This document shows positions 24,211 to 32,215 of a stretch of 32,215 nt of DNA, piece after piece (the first letter of the stretch is position 1; every line of letters begins with the position of its first letter). Below the pieces are notes generated by a model that worked only from the letters and a program-made list of their open reading frames with translations, was not told the DNA's origin and did no database searches. A program made the translations under genes and the position numbers. Source of the DNA: Clostridiales bacterium DTU064 (GTDB lineage: Bacteria; Bacillota; Clostridia; Oscillospirales; CAG-272); NCBI GenBank assembly GCA_001513385.1, contig LFTK01000100.1:4340-36554 (forward strand), written 5' to 3'.

Positions 24211-25103
24211 TAATTTCGGGTTCTTTGGCGGAGTGTAAAAACACCGCTAAAGAACCGGACATCAAAAAAAGCAGCTTTAGCAACTGCACTATCACCAGCA
24301 CACCAGACGAAGTCGGGGATATATCAATTTATACGCTGTATTCTGGCTCCGGCGGCAACTGTATTTATGTCCGTTATGGCAACGACGCCATACTTATCGA
24401 CTGCGGCAGCAGCGCAAGAGCTGTCAAGCGTTCGCTTTCACTTCTTGGCGCCGATATATCGCTTGTGCGCGGCATTTTTGTAACACATGAGCATCAGGAC
24501 CATGTAGCGGCGCTTGATGTTCTCTGCCGTCATCACCATCTTCCTATACATATAACCTCTGAATCCGAGGAAGCTTTGTACGGGAAGATGTTTACAATGC
24601 ACGACTACACCATAACTCACACGCCATACTATACCGAAACTGTCGGAAAAATGACCATCCGCAGCTTTCCGACACCTCATGATTCAGTTATGAGCGTCGG
24701 TTATACCATTGAATTTGAAGGAAAAGACATACGCTTCGGGATTGCAACGGATATAGGTCACATATCAGATGAAATAATATCGTCACTTACCGGCTGCACT
24801 CACGTCATAATAGAGGCTAACCACGATATATCAATGCTTAAATACGGGCCATACCCGGCATGGCTGAAACGGCGGATTTTGTCGCCATACGGACACCTGT
24901 CAAATGATGACTGCGGGACTCTCGCCTGCACGCTTGTTGATGGCGGCGCACGTTCAATTTTGCTCGCGCATTTATCAGAAGAAAACAACCGCCCTGACAT
25001 TGCTGTGAGGACAGTTTCAGAAGCTCTTGCGCGCGCAAGCTTTGACACAAGCGAAATCTCGCTTGCCGCCGCTAACGCACACACTCCAACTCGCCTGATT
25101 TAA
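24207..25103 (+). CDS. MBL-fold metallo-hydrolase, YycJ/WalJ-like
   Basis: A 298-residue metallo-beta-lactamase-fold protein. The core starts SIYTLYSGSGGNCIYV (about 40-55), as in YycJ/WalJ proteins, followed by the metal motif THEHQDH (H94, H96, D98, H99) and the metal-site ATDIGH and EANHD segments. YycJ proteins belong to the nuclease-like MBL group, and in B. subtilis the gene sits in the walRK cluster near rlmH; here rlmH follows within 17 bases. About 40 extra polar residues precede the core. No ATG, GTG or TTG lies in frame between TTG 24225 and the core, so the extension appears genuine. Confidence 0.9.
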   Translation: MIISGSLAECKNTAKEPDIKKSSFSNCTITSTPDEVGDISIYTLYSGSGGNCIYVRYGNDAILIDCGSSARAVKRSLSLLGADISLVRGIFVTHEHQDHVAALDVLCRHHHLPIHITSESEEALYGKMFTMHDYTITHTPYYTETVGKMTIRSFPTPHDSVMSVGYTIEFEGKDIRFGIATDIGHISDEIISSLTGCTHVIIEANHDISMLKYGPYPAWLKRRILSPYGHLSNDDCGTLACTLVDGGARSILLAHLSEENNRPDIAVRTVSEALARASFDTSEISLAAANAHTPTRLI

Positions 25104-25120
25104 AGGGTTTAATAAAAACA

Positions 25121-25603
25121 ATGCTAAAAATCAATGTCATATCAGTGGGGACGCTGCGTGAGCCATACTTTATCGCCGCACGAGACGAATATATCAAGCG
25201 CTTATCCCCCTTTTGCCGCATTGAGCGTACGGAAATACCCGAAGCGCACACGTCATCATCACCGTCGCCAGCTGAAATTACAGCCGCAATGGCGGCGGAG
25301 GGACGTTCAATACTTCGCCTTTTACCGCAGAAGGCATATAAAATTGCCCTTTGCGTCGAAGGGCGCCGCTTCACATCAGAAGCATTTGCTTCGTACCTTG
25401 AGGAGCTTGAGGTGGGCGGCGTAAGCAACATCGCCTTCATAATAGGCGGGCCGTGGGGGCTTTCGCAGGAGGTTAAATCTTCATGCGACCTGCTTTTGTC
25501 AGTCTCCGACTTCACATTCACACACAGAATGATGCAGCCGATTTTATACGAAATCATTTATCGCTCATTTTGCATTCGCACAGGCAGCAAATATCATAAA
25601 TAA
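25121..25603 (+). CDS. rlmH: 23S rRNA (pseudouridine1915-N3)-methyltransferase RlmH
   Basis: RlmH methylates pseudouridine 1915 in helix 69 of 23S rRNA with SAM, at the subunit interface. The 160-residue SPOUT-fold protein begins MLKINVISVG, has the SAM-binding IIGGPWGL (107-114) and ends with the diagnostic IRTGSKYHK. A typical insertion-free length is matched. The Shine-Dalgarno is modest (AAAGGG about 10 bases before ATG 25121). It follows the YycJ-like gene closely, an arrangement also known from Bacillus and relatives. Confidence 0.95.
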   Translation: MLKINVISVGTLREPYFIAARDEYIKRLSPFCRIERTEIPEAHTSSSPSPAEITAAMAAEGRSILRLLPQKAYKIALCVEGRRFTSEAFASYLEELEVGGVSNIAFIIGGPWGLSQEVKSSCDLLLSVSDFTFTHRMMQPILYEIIYRSFCIRTGSKYHK

Positions 25604-25744
25604 ACTTAAAAAATACAAGTGGCAAAACGAAAAGTTTTCCGGCTTTTCTCAAACGAAAGAAAACATCAGAATATTAAACAAGTATAAAGGATAAACAAAT
25701 CGGGCTGAAACAACATAAATAAACTGTATTAAAATAAAAAGACG

Positions 25745-27445
25745 ATGAAGAAATTTAGCGGCATTATGGCAAAACTGAAAGATGCAGCAAAAACGGCAAA
25801 AAAGTACGTGCCGCGTGCCGTTGCCGTTTTGGTTTTCATGCTCATTTGCGCTATCGTGCTTTTATACCGCGAAGGATATTTCGACATCGCATATATAACA
25901 CGTTATTCGGGTAACGATACAGAGGATAGAGAAACCGATAAAGGAAAAGAAACAGAAACCGATACCGGCACCGATACCGGCAAAGTAACTACCGATACTG
26001 ATACAAACACGGGCGCGGACACAACAACCGATACAGACTCTTCCGGTGGCGGTGATGATAACCCTGACAACCCGCCTGAAGTGTTGTTTTTGCCTTGTGC
26101 AGAGCTAACGGAAAAGGGTTATAAGCTCTCATACAATGACTGGGAGCCGGGGGGAAACTGGGTTCTTGCCGAAGCCGACCTTGATTTACCCGACTATTTT
26201 TCTTCAAGAATGCAAGAAAAGTATAAGGTTCACTACAAAGCGCCAAAAGACTATGCAATGTTTGAGCCTGTTTACGAATACTATCTTGCAAAAAAACCGG
26301 CTGTATCGCTTTACATGGGCTATATAATCGTCGAAACGGACAGCGAAAATATCGTAAACATTTTCTCGTCAGATGGCAAAGCGCTTGGCTCTTATGACGA
26401 AACAAAAATAAATCCCGCTTTTTGCCGTGACACAGCCGACAGACCGCTTTTCATTTATAAGGACGCGTATTATTACCTTGATGCAAAAAACAAGCGGTTC
26501 GTCGAGAGCGATTATAACCCCAAAACTGATAGCCGCGGTGTCCGCTTTGACTATACGCCGGACTACGGCAAGTCCGATACTGCGAGGAAGTTCATTTATA
26601 AAACAGAAGTCGTCAATGTTTATGAACCAATTGAAGGGGCCATTGATGACGAAGGTTATCAGCTTGCCTATGTAATACCGACGCCCGTATACCGCTTCGC
26701 GCTTGCAAACACGAATGGCACTGCGATAACAGGTTATGATTACTACGGCGCTTACCCCTTTCACGAAGGGCGTGCTGCCGTTGTTGACGCCGACGGATTT
26801 CTTTACTATATCAACCGCAATGGCACTGTCGCCATAAGAACCGGCGTAATAAGGCGCGACAAACGCCTTGCGCGCTCAGTATATGACTTCTATATGGAGC
26901 CCCTGACCGACGGTCCTGAATCAATCGGATTTCTTTATTTTGAACATGGTCTGACACGCGCAAGGGTTTTAAGCCTCGACTACTACAATTACTTCACCGA
27001 TAAAAAGATGTCAGTCATAAACGACACTGACATTATGATATATGCGAATGGTAAAGAGTTCGAGATACCGACGGGCTATGACGTTATTGCTTATTCCTCC
27101 GGGATGATACTGCTCAAACGCGACGGTAAATACGGCTACATGAGCTACACCGGCGCCTGGATTGTCCAGCCGACGCTTTCTTATGCCGAGCCGTTTTATG
27201 AAGGTCTTGCCGTCATCGGTGACGGAAAAGGAAACTACGCTTTGATTGACACAAAAGGCAATTTTGTTATTCCCTACGGTGTTTTTTCATATATATCAAA
27301 CGCATCAACAGGTGTTATCGCTGCATACAGCGGCGGATACACAACTCCCTACCCAAACCCAAACGCAAACACTCAGCAAAACAATAATAACAGCCCCGTA
27401 TCAGACGGCTGGCACATCCTATATAAAATGAAAGCAGGCGGCTGA
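25745..27445 (+). CDS. Membrane-anchored protein with WG-repeat-like segments
   Basis: A 566-residue exported protein. A basic N-terminus is followed by one helix (about 24-41), a Thr/Asp/Gly-rich linker (about 56-111) and a Tyr-rich beta domain. Segments such as PFHEGRAAVVDADGFLYYINRNG (338-360) and GKYGYMSYTG, FYEGLAVI, YALIDTKGNFVIP (461-510) resemble WG (KWG) beta repeats. These repeats are of unknown function and are common in exported clostridial proteins. Between them lie less regular regions. No catalytic motif is evident. The ATG at 25745 has no good Shine-Dalgarno (AAAAAGACG), so expression may be low. The C-terminal tail is Asn/Gln-rich. Confidence 0.75.
   Translation: MKKFSGIMAKLKDAAKTAKKYVPRAVAVLVFMLICAIVLLYREGYFDIAYITRYSGNDTEDRETDKGKETETDTGTDTGKVTTDTDTNTGADTTTDTDSSGGGDDNPDNPPEVLFLPCAELTEKGYKLSYNDWEPGGNWVLAEADLDLPDYFSSRMQEKYKVHYKAPKDYAMFEPVYEYYLAKKPAVSLYMGYIIVETDSENIVNIFSSDGKALGSYDETKINPAFCRDTADRPLFIYKDAYYYLDAKNKRFVESDYNPKTDSRGVRFDYTPDYGKSDTARKFIYKTEVVNVYEPIEGAIDDEGYQLAYVIPTPVYRFALANTNGTAITGYDYYGAYPFHEGRAAVVDADGFLYYINRNGTVAIRTGVIRRDKRLARSVYDFYMEPLTDGPESIGFLYFEHGLTRARVLSLDYYNYFTDKKMSVINDTDIMIYANGKEFEIPTGYDVIAYSSGMILLKRDGKYGYMSYTGAWIVQPTLSYAEPFYEGLAVIGDGKGNYALIDTKGNFVIPYGVFSYISNASTGVIAAYSGGYTTPYPNPNANTQQNNNNSPVSDGWHILYKMKAGG
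25958..25981 (+). repeat. Tandem 12-base repeat in the linker of the WG-like protein
   Basis: ACCGATACCGGC occurs twice in a row, encoding repeated TDTG units within the Thr/Asp linker. A slippage-prone tract of this kind can change linker length between strains. Confidence 0.8.
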
Positions 27446-27520
27446 TTCATAAACGCATTTATATCAGTCATACATTTCCAACAAATTTATGTATCGCCGC
27501 ACTGGCATAAGTATAAAACA

Positions 27521-29428
27521 ATGATTAGCAGCACTTTTGATAATAAATGTGAGGTTGCTGTCGTCGGCGCAGGCCACGCGGGCATTGAAGCAGCTCTTGC
27601 CTGCGCACGTCTTGGCGTCGACACTGTACTTTTTACCCTCTCACTTGATGCCGTTGCCAATATGCCATGCAACCCTTCAATCGGCGGCACCGGCAAAGGC
27701 CATCTTGTATATGAAATTGACGCGCTTGGCGGCGAAATGGGAGCTGCCGCCGACAAGGCAACACTCCAAAGCCGCACCCTTAACTTGAGCAAAGGCAGCG
27801 CCGTCCATTCAAAGCGCATACAAGCTGACCGCACCCTTTATAAAAGCATAATGCTTGAGACACTGCAGAAAGAGCCAAAGCTGCGTCTCGTACAATCTGA
27901 GGTTGTTGGCATTGAGATTAAGGATGGGCGTGTTTGTGCCCTTACAACGCGTCTTGGCGCGCGCTGGGAGGTAAAAGCTGTCGTTCTTTCTTGCGGCACG
28001 TATCTCCGCTCTGAAGTTTTTATTGGCGATGTTCATTACCCATCCGGCCCTGATAGTCAGCTTCCATCCACACTTCTGACACAATCCTTACTTGATGCCG
28101 GCGTGCGCCTTATGCGGTTTAAAACGGGCACACCTCCGCGCGTCTCAAGGCGATCGGTTGATTTTTCCTCCCTTGAACTGCAAAACGGCGAAGCTGATCC
28201 CGTGCCGTTTTCATTCCGCACAAACAGGGACTACATGAGCTCGCGACCGACGCTTCCCTGCTATGTTGTTTATACAAACGAAAAAACACACAATATAATA
28301 AGGGAAAATCTCAAGCGCTCAGCGCTTTTTTCAGGTAAAATACATGGCGTCGGACCGCGCTATTGCCCAAGTATTGAGGACAAGCTCGTTCGCTTTGCCG
28401 ATAAGGAGCGCCACCAGATTTTCATTGAGCCTATGGGCGCCAACACGGACGAAATCTACCTCTCCGGCTTTTCAACATCAATGCCTGTTGATGTGCAGGA
28501 GAAAATGGTGCGCTCCCTCCCCGGATTTGAGCACGCACACATAACGCGGTACGCTTATGCAATTGAATATGACTGTGCTGACCCGACGCAACTTTTGCCT
28601 ACGCTTGAGTTTAAAGAAATACGTGGCCTTTTCGGCGCAGGACAGTTCAACGGAACATCAGGTTATGAGGAAGCGGCAGCGCAGGGACTTATCGCCGGAA
28701 TCAACGCAGCAGCTTCCGTTTTAGGGCGTGAGCCGCTTGTACTTGGCCGCTCAACGTCATATATCGGCATTTTAATAGATGACCTTGTTACAAAAGGAAC
28801 AAACGAACCGTACAGAATCATGACTTCGCGCTCGGAATACCGCCTTTATATGCGGCAGGATAATGCCGATGAGCGCCTGACTGAATACGGGCACGCTGTC
28901 GGTCTTATATCTGATGAGCGCTATGCAGCTTTCAAGGAAAAGCAGAGGGCGATAAAAGCAGAAATTGAGCGGTTATTATCTGTAACGGTGCCGCCATCAG
29001 ATGCTCTTGCAAAAATCCTTGCCGAAAGAGGCTCTTCCCCCGTCACGACGGGCATAAAACTTGCTGACCTATTGCGCCGCCCGGAGCTTGACTATGAGTC
29101 GCTCTCACCGGTTGACCCTTCGCGTCCCACGTTGCCTGCGGGAGCCGCTAAAACCGTCGAAACGACGATAAAATACGAAGGGTATATTAAAAAACAGCTT
29201 GAAGCTATTGAACATCAGCGTGCGCGTGAGGGCAAATTATTGCCCCCCGATATCGACTACTCATCAATACGCGGTCTGCGCATTGAAGCTGCGCAAAAGC
29301 TTTCAAAAATACGTCCGATTTCAATCGGGCAGGCAGCAAGAATCAGCGGCGTAAGCCCTGCTGACATATCAGTTCTTCTTATATATCTTGAATCAAAAAA
29401 AGGTAAGACGCAAAGTGATATCACCTGA
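27521..29428 (+). CDS. mnmG: tRNA uridine 5-carboxymethylaminomethyl modification enzyme MnmG (GidA)
   Basis: MnmG, with its partner MnmE, adds the carboxymethylaminomethyl group to U34 of several tRNAs, using FAD. The 635-residue protein has the dinucleotide loop VVGAGHAGIEAA (13-24), the conserved IGGTGKGHLVYEIDALGG, LNLSKGSAVHSKRIQADR, FKTGTPPR, and FNGTSGYEEAAAQGL near the FAD site, and the C-terminal helical domain. Length is typical. No clear Shine-Dalgarno precedes ATG 27521. The stop overlaps the start of rsmG by 14 bases; mnmG-rsmG is a widespread pair. mnmE is not in the window. Confidence 0.97.
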   Translation: MISSTFDNKCEVAVVGAGHAGIEAALACARLGVDTVLFTLSLDAVANMPCNPSIGGTGKGHLVYEIDALGGEMGAAADKATLQSRTLNLSKGSAVHSKRIQADRTLYKSIMLETLQKEPKLRLVQSEVVGIEIKDGRVCALTTRLGARWEVKAVVLSCGTYLRSEVFIGDVHYPSGPDSQLPSTLLTQSLLDAGVRLMRFKTGTPPRVSRRSVDFSSLELQNGEADPVPFSFRTNRDYMSSRPTLPCYVVYTNEKTHNIIRENLKRSALFSGKIHGVGPRYCPSIEDKLVRFADKERHQIFIEPMGANTDEIYLSGFSTSMPVDVQEKMVRSLPGFEHAHITRYAYAIEYDCADPTQLLPTLEFKEIRGLFGAGQFNGTSGYEEAAAQGLIAGINAAASVLGREPLVLGRSTSYIGILIDDLVTKGTNEPYRIMTSRSEYRLYMRQDNADERLTEYGHAVGLISDERYAAFKEKQRAIKAEIERLLSVTVPPSDALAKILAERGSSPVTTGIKLADLLRRPELDYESLSPVDPSRPTLPAGAAKTVETTIKYEGYIKKQLEAIEHQRAREGKLLPPDIDYSSIRGLRIEAAQKLSKIRPISIGQAARISGVSPADISVLLIYLESKKGKTQSDIT

Positions 29429-30164
29429 AGATATTATATCTCTTTTAAAGCAAAACGGCATGATCGGGATGCCATATACGGATGACCCCAAAAAAACGGC
29501 TTCCATACTTGCCCGATTCGCCGGTTATCTTGTTGAGGAAAATGAAAAATACAACCTCACCGCCATCACAGCGCCTGAGGATATACTCTTAAAGCATTTC
29601 GCAGATTCCCTGACAGCGGCATATTTTATCCCGCAGGGCGGGTCTGTGCTCGATGTTGGCAGCGGAGCCGGCTTTCCTGCCGTTCCCCTTGCCGCCGCAC
29701 GGTCAGATGCCAGCATTATGGCGCTTGATTCATCAGAAAAGAAAACATCGTTTATCACAGCATCGGCCGAGCTTTTCGGAATAGGTAACCTGCACGCTAT
29801 AAATGCCCGTGCAGAGGATGTTTTTCGCTCATCCGAGCGCGGCGGGCGGGAATTCCGCGAACGCTTTGATATGGTAGTATCGCGCGCCGTTGCGTCAATA
29901 CGCATTTTGGCAGAGCTTTGCTCGCCTTTTGTACGCATAGGCGGGGTGTTTTTAGCGATGAAAGGTCCAAACGCTATGGCGGAGATAACCGAAGCTGAAA
30001 ATGCCATCACCACAACAGGACTCCACCTTGAAAAAGCGCTGCCCGTAACGCTTGTTTATAATGATTTAACAGCGCTTCGCACGCTTGTTGTGTACCGCAA
30101 GGTATCACCGTGCCCTGCCACATACCCGCGCCGTTACCCGCAGATAATGAAAAACCCGCTGTAA
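29415..30164 (+). CDS. rsmG: 16S rRNA (guanine527-N7)-methyltransferase RsmG (GidB)
   Basis: RsmG adds a methyl group from SAM to G527 of 16S rRNA. Loss of it in other bacteria gives low-level streptomycin resistance. The 249-residue form starts at GTG 29415 after AAAGGT, not at the TTG 29388 of the track, and so overlaps mnmG by only 14 bases. Motifs: NEKYNLTAI (about 43-51), the SAM loop VLDVGSGAGFPAVPLA (78-93), LDSSEKKTSF and SRAVASIRILAEL. The last 15 residues (TYPRRYPQIMKNPL) match the usual C-terminus. Confidence 0.96.
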   Translation: MISPEDIISLLKQNGMIGMPYTDDPKKTASILARFAGYLVEENEKYNLTAITAPEDILLKHFADSLTAAYFIPQGGSVLDVGSGAGFPAVPLAAARSDASIMALDSSEKKTSFITASAELFGIGNLHAINARAEDVFRSSERGGREFRERFDMVVSRAVASIRILAELCSPFVRIGGVFLAMKGPNAMAEITEAENAITTTGLHLEKALPVTLVYNDLTALRTLVVYRKVSPCPATYPRRYPQIMKNPL

Positions 30165-30284
30165 AGCTGTAAACTCCGACTTTGGCAGCGCCATCATTAT
30201 ATAAAAAAAGCACGCTGCTTCAGACTTGTCTCCACGAACTCCGAATTACTGGAGCAATAAGCACATATTCATAGCAAAATAAAG

Positions 30285-30319
30285 GGCTGTAGTATTTTTA
30301 AGTCTACTACAGCCTTTTT
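30285..30319. terminator. Bidirectional terminator between rsmG and pcrA
   Basis: GGCTGTAGTA (30285-30294) pairs perfectly with TACTACAGCC (30305-30314), followed by TTTTT on the plus strand; on the minus strand the stem is followed by CTTTATTTT. It ends both converging transcripts. Confidence 0.88.
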
Positions 30320-30341
30320 GTTTTATGGTTATACAATTTTT

Positions 30342-32215
30342 CTATTCTCCCGGGGTGAGATTTGCATACGAAGCCATCAGTTTTTTTGTACCGACCTCAT
30401 CAAACACAATCTCATACATAATATCCCCGCCAAAATCACTGACAGTTAAAACTTCGCCGCGCCCGAACTTTGAATGAAGAACTACGTCGCCTGCCTTAAA
30501 TGAATACTTCGGCGACGACGGCTTATTTTTCTGTGAAATCAAGCTGCTCGTGAAAAGATAACTTGCTTTACTGCCGCTTTTTTTGCTTCCACCGCTTCTA
30601 TCAACATCCGTCTTAAACCTGCCGGTGTACGAGCTTCGCCCATAATTTGAGCCATAGCCTCTTTCAGTGCCTGAGAAAGCCTCAAAATCGTCAAAGTCCA
30701 TTTCACTTTTGACCGGATACTCGCTCTCGAAATCTATACAATCCTTCTTAATCTCCTGTAAAAAGCGTGAAGGCTCACTGTTGAGTGTATAACCATATAG
30801 ACTTCGTTGCCGCGCATATGTCATATAAAGCTTTTTCTTCGCTCTTGTAATTGCAACATACGCAAGGCGTCTTTCTTCTTCAATATCTGCGTCGTTTTGA
30901 AGGGAGCGCTGGCCCGGGAAAATGTTTTCTTCCATGCCGGGCAGAAATACAACGGGAAATTCAAGCCCCTTTGAGCTGTGAATCGTCATTAAAACGACAG
31001 CATCGGCAGTCTCGTCGTATTTATCGACGTCTGTCACAAGCGCAGCTTCTTCAAGGAATCCTTCGAGGGACGCGTCCTCCTTTTTATCGTAGTCAACAGC
31101 CATTGATATGAGTGCATCAATATTTTCAAGCCTGTCGGCTTCCGCTTCACCTGCAGCTATAAGCATATCGCGATAGCCCGACAACTCCACTGTTCTGTCG
31201 ATAAGCTCGGCAACAGTTGATGTCCGTGCAAACTCGCGAAGCGTTTCTATGAGCGTTACAAAACTCTCAAGCGCCGGCGCCGCGCGTAAAAGAGCCGGGT
31301 AGTTTTTAGCATTTGATATTATTCTGTAAATGCTTGTCCCTTCAGCTGTCGCTATCAGCTCCGCCGCTTCTATAGTCGTCGCGCCAATCTTTCGCTTTGG
31401 CTCATTGATGATACGCTTCAGCCGCAGATTGTCGTCCGGGTTTCGCGCAAGGCTTATATAGGCTAAGATGTCGCGGACTTCCTTGCGGTCAAAGAAGCGA
31501 AGTGAACCGAGCAGGCGGTGAGGTATCTTCTTTCTTGAAAACGCCATTTCAAGCGGTGCTGACTGCGCGTTGACACGGTAAAGAACAGCAATATCGCGGT
31601 AGCTATATCCGCTCTCGACAAGTTTTACAATCTCCCGGCAGATGAAATCCGCCTCGCTGTTTTGGTCGATGAGCGCACGTACTTTGATTTTCTCACCATT
31701 CTCGCCCGCTGTCCACAATCTTTTCCCTTTGCGTCCGGTGTTGTTAGCAATAACACTGTTAGCAGCTTCAAGAATGGTCGATGTCGAACGGTAATTTTGC
31801 TCCAAGCGTACTATCCGCGCATCCTCATAACTTATGTCAAAGCCAAGGATGTTTTCTATTGTCGCCCCGCGGAATTTATATATGCTCTGGTCGTCGTCAC
31901 CGACAACCATGAGGTTACGATGCTCACCCGTCAGGAGATTTACAAGCACGAATTGTGCGTGGTTTGTGTCCTGATACTCATCGACTGATATATATCTGAA
32001 TCGGCGGCGATAGTAGTTGCGCACGTCTTCATGCTCAGATAAAAGCATCACCGTTTTAAGAATAATATCGTCAAAATCAACGGCATTTGACGCCGCAAGG
32101 CGCTCCTCATACATCTTGTATACCTGAGCTATGCGCGAAAGCCGGAAGTCTGCGCCGACATTTGCTGCATATTTTTCCGCTGTTTCAAGCCTGTCCTTCG
32201 CGCGGGAAATTTCGT
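30342..32215 (-). CDS. pcrA: PcrA/UvrD-type ATP-dependent DNA helicase (partial, N-terminus off window)
   Basis: A superfamily 1 helicase for DNA repair and replication-conflict processing. The frame remains open past the ATG at 32114 (reading EISRAKDRLE... upstream), so the track ORF is only an internal start; the ATP-binding motif I lies beyond the window. Visible motifs: DEYQDTN (II), VVGDDDQSIYKFRGA (III), LEQNYRS (IV), IHSSKGLEFPVVFLPG (V) and EERRLAYVAITRAKK (VI). The C-terminal region has a disordered Ser/Lys linker and then the Tudor-like GDVVLHSKFGRGEV domain, as in PcrA, which in relatives contacts RNA polymerase. The choice of PcrA over UvrD rests on this tail and the Gram-positive context. 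Confidence 0.93.
   Translation of the reverse strand, partial: EISRAKDRLETAEKYAANVGADFRLSRIAQVYKMYEERLAASNAVDFDDIILKTVMLLSEHEDVRNYYRRRFRYISVDEYQDTNHAQFVLVNLLTGEHRNLMVVGDDDQSIYKFRGATIENILGFDISYEDARIVRLEQNYRSTSTILEAANSVIANNTGRKGKRLWTAGENGEKIKVRALIDQNSEADFICREIVKLVESGYSYRDIAVLYRVNAQSAPLEMAFSRKKIPHRLLGSLRFFDRKEVRDILAYISLARNPDDNLRLKRIINEPKRKIGATTIEAAELIATAEGTSIYRIISNAKNYPALLRAAPALESFVTLIETLREFARTSTVAELIDRTVELSGYRDMLIAAGEAEADRLENIDALISMAVDYDKKEDASLEGFLEEAALVTDVDKYDETADAVVLMTIHSSKGLEFPVVFLPGMEENIFPGQRSLQNDADIEEERRLAYVAITRAKKKLYMTYARQRSLYGYTLNSEPSRFLQEIKKDCIDFESEYPVKSEMDFDDFEAFSGTERGYGSNYGRSSYTGRFKTDVDRSGGSKKSGSKASYLFTSSLISQKNKPSSPKYSFKAGDVVLHSKFGRGEVLTVSDFGGDIMYEIVFDEVGTKKLMASYANLTPGE

Noticed and set aside
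30342-32114. Complete 590-residue helicase
   Set aside because: The frame continues without a stop to the window edge, and helicase motif I is missing, so this is the C-terminal part of a larger protein.

Overview
The window looks like a chromosomal segment of a low-to-mid GC Gram-positive bacterium, most likely a class Clostridia (Oscillospiraceae-type) gut or rumen organism. The reasons are strong GGAGG-type ribosome binding sites, sigma-A style promoters, frequent GTG and TTG starts, and a typical Firmicutes gene set: RNase Y, YmdB, a DUF1385 protein next to PrmC, a YycJ-type MBL hydrolase next to RlmH, an OmpR-type two-component pair, and MnmG with RsmG. This placement is inferred from gene content and style; no database search was possible. 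No phage, insertion sequence, CRISPR array, rRNA or tRNA was seen.

Left part (1-8.9 kb): a minus-strand pair encodes a membrane-anchored glycerophosphodiester phosphodiesterase (cut by the window edge) and an MFS transporter with an unusual outer loop. Upstream of it lies a triple alternating heptamer operator. Then, on the plus strand, come an HtrA-type membrane serine protease and an OmpR response regulator/histidine kinase pair with its own near-consensus promoter. These are envelope-stress style genes. A bidirectional terminator separates them from a minus-strand DUF1385-prmC operon with overlapping stop and start codons.

Middle (9-15.7 kb): a block of exported proteins. It holds a LamG-like protein behind a perfect consensus promoter and ending in a GGCGS-transmembrane-KRK tail. 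Facing it is a 925-residue protein that joins a metalloprotease-like HEFGH domain (Svx/AvrXca or DUF6055-like), a left-handed beta-helix and a LamG-like domain. An SGNH-hydrolase lipoprotein and a LOG-family enzyme follow. The exported proteins share Thr/Asp/Glu/Ser-rich linkers.

Right-centre (15.7-21.1 kb): a translationally packed operon for class I fumarase (alpha and beta) and malic enzyme converts fumarate through malate to pyruvate. It is driven by an extended -10 promoter embedded in a repeated TGGCGGC array. A minus-strand flavin-reductase-like protein and RNase Y follow, each with its own promoter.

Right part (21.1-32.2 kb): YmdB with a long hairpin in its leader, a divergent galactokinase-family protein, a small three-helix membrane protein overlapping the YycJ-like MBL hydrolase, RlmH, a membrane-anchored WG-repeat-like protein, and mnmG-rsmG. 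A bidirectional terminator then precedes the minus-strand pcrA/uvrD helicase, whose N-terminus lies outside the window.

Most of the window is conserved housekeeping. The least ordinary material is the exported-protein block and several regulatory structures. I did not find a clear new multi-gene system and do not claim one.
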